A DNA stretch of 5,836 bases, from positions 1 to 5,836 of the forward strand of contig CAJYKO010000383.1 of the NCBI GenBank assembly GCA_913775215.1, read 5' to 3'. This stretch comes from an uncultured Devosia sp. (lineage in GTDB: Bacteria; Pseudomonadota; Alphaproteobacteria; Rhizobiales; Devosiaceae). Positions 1-4,521 of the stretch are shown here, one piece after another. Under the pieces are notes generated by a model. The model worked only from the letters and a program-made list of their open reading frames with translations. It did no database searches and had not been told where the DNA came from. The first letter of the stretch is position 1. The number at the start of each line of letters is the position of its first letter. A program made the position numbers and the translations under genes.

Positions 1-1
1 C

Positions 2-463
2 CTCCTTTTTCTGACAGGTCTTCTGCTGATGTCCTCCACATCCGCCAAAACTGCCGAACCCTACTCGGTCTACACTCTCAAAGGGGCATGTGAGATTTTT
101 TCTATCGGCGACGAAGACCTCACGAGCGTCTGCGCCGGTGAAGTCATGCAGGTGGTCTACACAGACAGCCGCATGGATCTCTCGATCTGGACCGATGATC
201 CATCCGGCCGCTTCTTCGTTTTCAGCGGCAAGTTAGGGAGGAGGGGCGACGACCTCGTCCAGACCGTAGATCAGATCACTGACGGCAAGGACGGCAGCGG
301 CAATAACAACGTCGACCTCAAGGCCACCGGCGAATGCATTCTCACCGGCAACCCCTCAACCAGTCGCGCTCACTATAAGTGCGAAGCAACAGACAAAGCC
401 GGCACGACCTACCGCTTCGGCTTCCTCACCGATGGCACACCGCCAGAAAACATGCTTGACTGA
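2..463 (+). CDS. Exported small protein of unknown function (5' end outside window)
   Basis: I do not recognise this family. The frame is open from base 2 to the TGA at 461-463. The first in-frame ATG is at 29-31, but the nine codons before it read LLFLTGLLL and run straight into MSSTSAKTAEP. A hydrophobic stretch followed by small residues and Ala-x-x-Ala is the h-region and cleavage region of a Sec signal peptide. The true start is therefore most likely upstream of the window, and the ATG at 29 is internal. The mature part is about 138 residues, polar and rich in Asp, Gly and Thr. It has four cysteines (residues 21, 35, 103 and 118 counted from the ATG at 29), which could form two disulfides in the periplasm. 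No catalytic motif is visible. It converges on the iol operon and shares no strand or obvious function with it. Confidence is high that it is a gene and moderate that it is secreted. Confidence 0.75.
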   Translation, partial: LLFLTGLLLMSSTSAKTAEPYSVYTLKGACEIFSIGDEDLTSVCAGEVMQVVYTDSRMDLSIWTDDPSGRFFVFSGKLGRRGDDLVQTVDQITDGKDGSGNNNVDLKATGECILTGNPSTSRAHYKCEATDKAGTTYRFGFLTDGTPPENMLD

Positions 464-1264
464 CTACTTCAGCATCCACTCATGCTCGGGGGCATTGTAA
501 AACTTCCACACCCGCTTCGGCCCGGCCATGACGTTGAGATAATAAAGATCATACCCCGCCGTCGTTGCCACTGGATGATAGCCCCGCGGCACCAGGGTGA
601 CATCGCCATCCTCAACCGCCATCGCCTCATCAAGGCTCCGGTCATCGGTATAGACGCGCTGGAAGGCGAAACCCTGCGGCGGATTCATGCGGTGATAATA
701 GGTTTCTTCCAGAAAACTCTCGTTGGGCAGATCATCCTGATCATGCTTATGCGGCGGATAGGACGACGTATTGCCCTGCGGCGTGATCACTTCCACCACC
801 AGCAGCGCGTTCGCCGCGCCATCGTCCTCCGGCATGATATTATAGACGTGCCGCACATTTGCGCCCTTGCCGCGTGAAATCCGCGGATGCGTCCCTGGCG
901 GAATGACCTTGGCATGAAAATCCCCCTCGCCCGGCGCCGAGCACACGGCCAGCTCAAGGTCCGTCGTCGCATCGACCGCCCAGTCCCGCCCTGCCGGCAC
1001 ATAAAGCGCCCAGGGCGCGCCCTCGAACGGGCTCATGCGTTCGCCCAGCTCGCCGAAATCTTCGCCATCGACGGCAAAGCGCCCCTTGCCGGAGACGAGC
1101 ACCAGGCAAACCTCGCGCTCCCCCGTCGCCTCGCCATAGGCCTCTCCCGGCTTTAGCTTGTGGAGCCCGAAGCCGACATGCGTCCAGCCGGCCGAAGCCG
1201 GCGTCACATCATGAATCTTGCCGCTCGTCGCCGTCGACCGGACCAGCAGGGGGGACTTGCTCAT
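464..1264 (-). CDS. iolB: 5-deoxy-glucuronate isomerase IolB
   Basis: This enzyme converts 5-deoxy-D-glucuronate to 2-deoxy-5-keto-D-gluconate (EC 5.3.1.30) in the cytoplasm, after IolD and before IolC. The 266-residue length is normal for the family. The N-terminus has the typical IHDVTPASAGW segment (residues 17-27). The C-terminal cupin carries the metal site: SSYPPHKHD (residues 167-175, His172 and His174), Glu187 in LEETYYH, and His230 in PRGYHPV. The ATG at 1264 is supported by a strong Shine-Dalgarno sequence at 1272-1280 and by the family-typical N-terminus. It is the last gene of the operon. Its first 18 or so codons overlap the 3' end of the small membrane-protein gene in another frame, so translation may be coupled. 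Its TAG (464-466) touches the stop codon of the convergent gene with no base between them. The assignment is firm. Confidence 0.96.
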   Translation of the reverse strand: MSKSPLLVRSTATSGKIHDVTPASAGWTHVGFGLHKLKPGEAYGEATGEREVCLVLVSGKGRFAVDGEDFGELGERMSPFEGAPWALYVPAGRDWAVDATTDLELAVCSAPGEGDFHAKVIPPGTHPRISRGKGANVRHVYNIMPEDDGAANALLVVEVITPQGNTSSYPPHKHDQDDLPNESFLEETYYHRMNPPQGFAFQRVYTDDRSLDEAMAVEDGDVTLVPRGYHPVATTAGYDLYYLNVMAGPKRVWKFYNAPEHEWMLK

Positions 1265-1460
1265 TCTTTGGCTCCTCCTTGGGGAAGGCGTAGAAGAAAT
1301 TCCAGAGTGAATAGGCCAGGGCCGCGCCCACCAGCACCATCCACAGCGTTTCCTTGGTCCAGACCACTTCCCAGATCAGCCAGGCGGCGAGAAATACCAC
1401 CACAGCCACGCGCCGCCAAAGCGGCCTGAACCAGTTCACATCATTCTGCTTGAGAGCCAT
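1209..1460 (-). CDS. Small two-helix membrane protein within the iol operon
   Basis: This is a predicted 83-residue inner-membrane protein of unknown function. The ATG at 1460 is preferred over an in-frame TTG at 1466 because AGGA (1467-1470, minus strand) lies six bases before the ATG. The N-terminus contains the basic, aromatic motif NWFRPLWRR (residues 9-17). Two hydrophobic helices follow (about 18-34 and 39-59) with a short WTKET turn between them, then a polar, proline- and acid-rich tail (60-83). The WFRPLWRR start with two helices resembles small proteins often labelled DUF3329 in Hyphomicrobiales, but this is from memory and tentative. The gene begins 34 nt after the iolE stop and overlaps iolB by 56 nt in another frame, so it is very likely co-transcribed. 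No catalytic residues are seen. A role in inositol uptake or enzyme anchoring would be a guess. Confidence 0.75.
   Translation of the reverse strand: MALKQNDVNWFRPLWRRVAVVVFLAAWLIWEVVWTKETLWMVLVGAALAYSLWNFFYAFPKEEPKNEQVPPAGPVDGDERQDS
1272..1280 (-). promoter_or_regulatory. Ribosome binding site of iolB
   Basis: The minus strand reads AAGGAGGAG, followed by seven bases and the iolB ATG at 1264. It lies inside the coding region of the upstream small membrane protein and confirms that iolB starts before that gene ends. Confidence 0.85.
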
Positions 1461-1466
1461 AGCCAA

Positions 1467-1470
1467 TCCT
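1467..1470 (-). promoter_or_regulatory. Ribosome binding site of the small membrane-protein gene
   Basis: The minus strand reads AGGA, six bases before the ATG at 1460. It is short, but it sits at the right distance for that ATG and next to the in-frame TTG at 1466, so it decides the start in favour of 1460. Confidence 0.55.
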
Positions 1471-1494
1471 CGGTTTGGCCTGCTCTAGCAAACC

Positions 1495-2412
1495 CTAGCC
1501 GTTGGGGAAACCTTGCGTCTCGACGGTATAACCCGCCGCCGCCATCACCCGCATCAGTTCCTTGTGCCCCACCTGCGCCATTTTAAGCGGCGGGTTCTTC
1601 TTGGGATCCTGCTCCGCCTCGACGACAAACCAACCCTCATAGCCGTGATCGGCCAACCGCTGTACGATGGCGCCAAAGTCGAGAGAGCCATCTCCCGGCA
1701 CCGTGAATGCACCCAATGCCACCGCATCCAAAAAGCTCTGCTTTGAGCGATCGAGCCCATCGACCACCGACCGGCGAATATCCTTCACATGCACATGATT
1801 GATCCGCGCATGATGCTTGTCGATCGCCCGCAGCGGATCGCCGCCAGCAAAAGCCAAATGCCCAGCATCGAGCAAAAGCGGAATACCTTCCCCCGATGCC
1901 GCCATAAACGCATCGAGCTCCGGCTCCGTCTCGACCACTGCCGCCATATGGTGGTGGTAGCTCAACGGCATGCCTTGGTCGGCGCACCATTCGCCAAATT
2001 GCGTCACCTTCCGCCCATAAGCCTTCATCTCGTCGTCCGAAAGCTTAGGCTTCTGCGCCAGCGGCACCTCGCGCTTCCCCTGGATCGATCGGCCGACTTC
2101 GCCATAGACGATGCACGGCGCATCGACCGCCTTGAAGAGTTCGATCATCGGCTGGATACGGTCCTTGTTGACCGAGAGCTCTTCCTCGACCAGCGTTCCC
2201 GAAAACCACCCGCCGCAAAGCGTCACGTCAGCCGCCTTCAGGATCGGCAGCATCACCTCCGGATCATCCGGAAACCGCCGCCCTTTCTCCATGCCTGTAA
2301 AGCCAGCCGACCGTGACTGGCGCAGGCATTCCTCGAGCGACACATCATCGCTCAACTCCACCAGATCGTCGTTCCACCACGCGATCGGCGACATCCCAAG
2401 TTTGGCTTTCAT
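1495..2412 (-). CDS. iolE: Inosose dehydratase IolE (2-keto-myo-inositol dehydratase)
   Basis: This enzyme dehydrates 2-keto-myo-inositol (scyllo-inosose) to 3D-3,5/4-trihydroxycyclohexane-1,2-dione (EC 4.2.1.44), the step before IolD. The 305-residue protein is a single TIM barrel of the sugar phosphate isomerase/epimerase type, of normal length. Family signatures are present in order: GMSPIAWWNDD (6-16), YHHHMAAVVETE (152-163), LLLDAGHLAF (179-188), HVHVKD (206-211), FTVPGDG (236-242) and WFVVEAEQDP (261-270). The acidic and histidine residues in the last five match the expected divalent-metal and substrate site. The ATG at 2412 has GGAGGA at 2421-2426 (minus strand), eight bases upstream. 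The gene follows iolD after a 118-nt gap containing an inverted repeat, and the small membrane-protein gene follows 34 nt later. The assignment is firm. Confidence 0.96.
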   Translation of the reverse strand: MKAKLGMSPIAWWNDDLVELSDDVSLEECLRQSRSAGFTGMEKGRRFPDDPEVMLPILKAADVTLCGGWFSGTLVEEELSVNKDRIQPMIELFKAVDAPCIVYGEVGRSIQGKREVPLAQKPKLSDDEMKAYGRKVTQFGEWCADQGMPLSYHHHMAAVVETEPELDAFMAASGEGIPLLLDAGHLAFAGGDPLRAIDKHHARINHVHVKDIRRSVVDGLDRSKQSFLDAVALGAFTVPGDGSLDFGAIVQRLADHGYEGWFVVEAEQDPKKNPPLKMAQVGHKELMRVMAAAGYTVETQGFPNG

Positions 2413-2420
2413 TCTTCCAT

Positions 2421-2426
2421 TCCTCC
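2421..2426 (-). promoter_or_regulatory. Ribosome binding site of iolE
   Basis: The minus strand reads GGAGGA, eight bases before the iolE ATG. It lies downstream (in the transcript) of the inverted repeat at 2453-2519 and is not covered by the hairpin. Confidence 0.8.
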
Positions 2427-2452
2427 ATCCACAAGCCTCCCTTCTCTCACCG

Positions 2453-2519
2453 CGTCATGCCCGCGAAAGCGGGAATCTCATCGCGTGCCAGAGGGATTCC
2501 CGCTTTCGCGAGAATAACG
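2453..2519. repeat. Inverted repeat (REP-like hairpin) between iolD and iolE
   Basis: Two 25-nt arms (2453-2477 and 2495-2519) are inverted copies matching at 22 of 25 positions, separated by 17 nt. The core GATTCCCGCTTTCGCG and its complement pair perfectly over 16 bases. The outer ends carry CGTCAT-like sequence on one side and ATAACG on the other. The motif resembles the dispersed intergenic palindromes built on CCCGCGAAAGCGGG that are widespread in proteobacterial genomes; that comparison is from memory. In the transcript it forms a strong stem between the iolD stop and the iolE ribosome binding site. No run of U follows it on either strand, so it is not a standard intrinsic terminator. 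It may protect or help process the mRNA. It fills most of the 118-nt gap, which shows nothing else apart from the iolE ribosome binding site. Confidence 0.88.
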
Positions 2520-2530
2520 TCGTGGAATAA

Positions 2531-4378
2531 TTACCCAATCCGCTGCGCCTGCAACGCCTTCAGATACCCCTCACGCGCCGCATTGACCGTTGGCCGATCG
2601 CTCACCTCCGGCACCGCCACATCCCACCAATGGCCACCCGCATCCGTGGTGATCAACGGATCGGTATCGATCACGAACACCCGCACACCGCCTTGGCCCT
2701 CGCTCGCCGCCAATTCAGCCTCGAGCTCAGCCACCGACCCCACCTTCTTGGCCACGGCGCCCATGGACGCGGCATGCGCCGCAAAGTCCACGTTCGGCAT
2801 TTCGACGTGATAGGTGTCGCGGAAAAGGTTGTTGAAGTTAGCCCCGCCGGTCGCCATCTGCAGCCGGTTGATGCAGCCATAGCCGGAATTGTCGAGCAGC
2901 ACGATGGTCAGCGATACGCCCATCATTACCGCGCTGACGATTTCCGAATTCATCATCAGATACGAGCCATCCACGACCATGACGACGACGTCGTCCTCAG
3001 GCCGTGCCAGCTTGACGCCGAGCCCGCCGGCAATCTCATAGCCCATGGTCGAAAAGCCGTAGTCGAGGTGATAGCTGCCCGGCGCATCGGCGCGCCACAA
3101 CTTGTGCAATTCGCCCGGCAAGCCGCCTGAAGCACAGACCAGCGTTGCCTTCGTGCGCCCACGCTGCACGGCACCGATCACCTGCGCGTCCGATGGCAGT
3201 TCGGCATTGGTTGCCGCCCGCGCCGCATCGGCGTCCTTGATCCAATCTTCCTTGCCGCGCAAGGCCTTATACGTCCAATCGGAATCAACCCGCCAACCCA
3301 TCAGCGCCGCATCCAGCGCTTCAAGTCCCACGCGAGCATCGGCCACGAGCGGCAGCGCATTGTGCTTGTGCGCGTCGAACGGTTGCACGTTGAGCCCGAT
3401 GACCCGCACATTCTCGTTCTTGAACAGCGCCCAGGAGCCTGTCGTAAAATCCTGCAGTCGCGTACCGACCGCCAGCACCACATCCGCCTCTTCAGCCAAA
3501 ATGTTGGACGCCGACGAGCCCGTCACCCCGACCGAACCCATATTGAGCTCATGTTCATGGGGCAGGGCGCTCTTGCCCGCCTGCGTCTCCATCACCGGAA
3601 TGCCGTGCTCCTCGGCGAACGCTGCAAGGCTCTCAGTGGCCTCTGAATAGAGCACGCCACCACCGGCAATGATCACCGGCTTCTTCGCCAGCTTCAGCGC
3701 CGCCGCTGCCGTCGCGAATTCATCCGCATCCGGCATGATCCGCCGCGGCACCCACACCTTCTCCGCAAAAAAGCTCTCGGGATAGTCATAGGCTTCCGCC
3801 TGCGTATCCTGGCAAAGGCTCAGCGTCACTGGCCCGCATTCGGCCGGATCGGTAAGAACCTGCATCGCCCGCCGCAGCGCCGGAATGATCTGCTCGGGCC
3901 GCGTAATCCGGTCGAAATATCGGCTCACCGGCCGGAAACAGTCATTGGCTGAAACTGTGCCGTCGGCCCAATTTTCCACCTGTTGCAGCACCGGGTCCGG
4001 CAGCCGATTGGCAAACACATCGCCGGGCAGCAACAAAACTGGAATCCGGTTCACATGCGCCAGCGCCGCTGCCGTCACCATGTTGAGCGCACCCGGCCCG
4101 ATGGAGCTCGTCACCGCCATGAACCGGCGGCGGAAATTGGCTTTTGAGTAAGCGATGGCGGCATGCGCCATGCTCTGCTCGTTCTGCCCGCGATAGGTCG
4201 GCAGCGTCTCCTTGACGCCATAAAGCGCCTCGCCCACCCCGGCCACATTGCCATGCCCGAATATCGCAAAGACCCCGCCAAAAATCGGCACGGTCTCGCC
4301 CGCAATCACCGTCTTCTGCGCCGTCAAAAACCGCGCCACGGCCTGAGCCATCGTCAATCGAACAGTTTTCTGGCTCAT
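2531..4378 (-). CDS. iolD: 3D-(3,5/4)-trihydroxycyclohexane-1,2-dione hydrolase IolD
   Basis: This thiamine-diphosphate enzyme hydrolyses the ring of the dione made by IolE to 5-deoxy-D-glucuronate (EC 3.7.1.22). The 615-residue protein has the usual three-part layout. The N-terminal pyrimidine-binding domain has the catalytic glutamate in TYRGQNEQS (Glu67) and TSSIGPGALNM (90-100). A central domain follows (about 215-360, AGGGVLYSEA and VGTRLQDFTTG). The C-terminal pyrophosphate-binding domain has YGFSTMGYEIAGGLG (440-454), VVDGSYLMMNSEI (468-480) and LLDNSGYGCINRLQM (494-508). Glu67, Asp470 and Asn497 are in place, but the usual first Gly of the GDG motif is Val469. The ATG at 4378 is chosen over an in-frame GTG at 4384, because AGGAG at 4384-4388 is well placed for the ATG and overlaps the GTG. 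It lies after iolC and before iolE. Confidence 0.95.
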   Translation of the reverse strand: MSQKTVRLTMAQAVARFLTAQKTVIAGETVPIFGGVFAIFGHGNVAGVGEALYGVKETLPTYRGQNEQSMAHAAIAYSKANFRRRFMAVTSSIGPGALNMVTAAALAHVNRIPVLLLPGDVFANRLPDPVLQQVENWADGTVSANDCFRPVSRYFDRITRPEQIIPALRRAMQVLTDPAECGPVTLSLCQDTQAEAYDYPESFFAEKVWVPRRIMPDADEFATAAAALKLAKKPVIIAGGGVLYSEATESLAAFAEEHGIPVMETQAGKSALPHEHELNMGSVGVTGSSASNILAEEADVVLAVGTRLQDFTTGSWALFKNENVRVIGLNVQPFDAHKHNALPLVADARVGLEALDAALMGWRVDSDWTYKALRGKEDWIKDADAARAATNAELPSDAQVIGAVQRGRTKATLVCASGGLPGELHKLWRADAPGSYHLDYGFSTMGYEIAGGLGVKLARPEDDVVVMVVDGSYLMMNSEIVSAVMMGVSLTIVLLDNSGYGCINRLQMATGGANFNNLFRDTYHVEMPNVDFAAHAASMGAVAKKVGSVAELEAELAASEGQGGVRVFVIDTDPLITTDAGGHWWDVAVPEVSDRPTVNAAREGYLKALQAQRIG

Positions 4379-4383
4379 GGCCA

Positions 4384-4388
4384 CTCCT
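4384..4388 (-). promoter_or_regulatory. Ribosome binding site of iolD (decides the start)
   Basis: The minus strand reads AGGAG followed by five bases and ATG at 4378. The last G of the site is also the G of the in-frame GTG at 4384, so that GTG cannot be the start used by this site. Confidence 0.8.
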
Positions 4389-4402
4389 CATTCTTCTGGT
4401 GA

Positions 4403-4519
4403 GTTACCCCCACCTAGCCTCCCCTTTATAGAGGGAGGGACATATCGAATTCTGCCGAGAAATTTGTGCGCCACCGGCAGATCCCTCCCCCTACCAGGGG
4501 GAGGCCAGGTGGGGGTAAC
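4403..4519. repeat. 117-nt nested palindromic element between iolC and iolD
   Basis: The outer arms (4403-4440 and 4482-4519, 38 nt each) are inverted copies matching at 33 of 38 positions, beginning GTTACCCCCACCT on each strand. Inside them, TCTGCCG (4451-4457) pairs with CGGCAGA (4475-4481). Each outer arm also folds on itself. In the right arm CCTCCCCCT (4484-4492) pairs perfectly with AGGGGGAGG (4496-4504) around a 3-nt loop. In the left arm CCTCCC (4418-4423) pairs with GGGAGG (4433-4438). The RNA can thus form one long stem or a multi-hairpin shape. It fills nearly the whole gap, from 3 nt after the iolC stop to 15 nt before the iolD ribosome binding site. No U-run follows it. It looks like a mobile or dispersed intergenic repeat of alphaproteobacterial type; copy number cannot be seen from one window. 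Confidence 0.88.
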
Positions 4520-4521
4520 CC

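Noticed and set aside
29..31. ATG at 29 as the start of the first plus-strand gene
   Set aside because: The frame stays open to the window edge, and the codons upstream encode the hydrophobic core of a signal peptide. No ribosome binding site lies at a suitable distance.
1464..1466. TTG start for the small membrane protein
   Set aside because: It lies directly next to AGGA, too close for use; the ATG at 1460 has the right spacing.
1789..2316. Plus-strand open frame of 175 codons opposite iolE
   Set aside because: It is an antisense shadow of a clear IolE, with His/Arg-rich low-quality translation, as expected from the complement of a GC-rich gene.
2453..2519. Intrinsic terminator after iolD
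   Set aside because: The stem is strong, but no T-tract follows it on either strand, and the iol genes continue downstream.
3102..3650. Plus-strand open frame of 182 codons opposite iolD
   Set aside because: It lies wholly within the conserved IolD coding region, is Ser/Ala-rich and shows no family motif or ribosome binding site.
4382..4384. GTG start for iolD six bases upstream of the ATG
   Set aside because: Its G belongs to the AGGAG ribosome binding site that serves the ATG at 4378.
4403..4519. Intrinsic terminator or riboswitch between iolC and iolD
   Set aside because: No T-tract and no known aptamer pattern are present. The near-perfect long inverted arms fit a palindromic repeat better.
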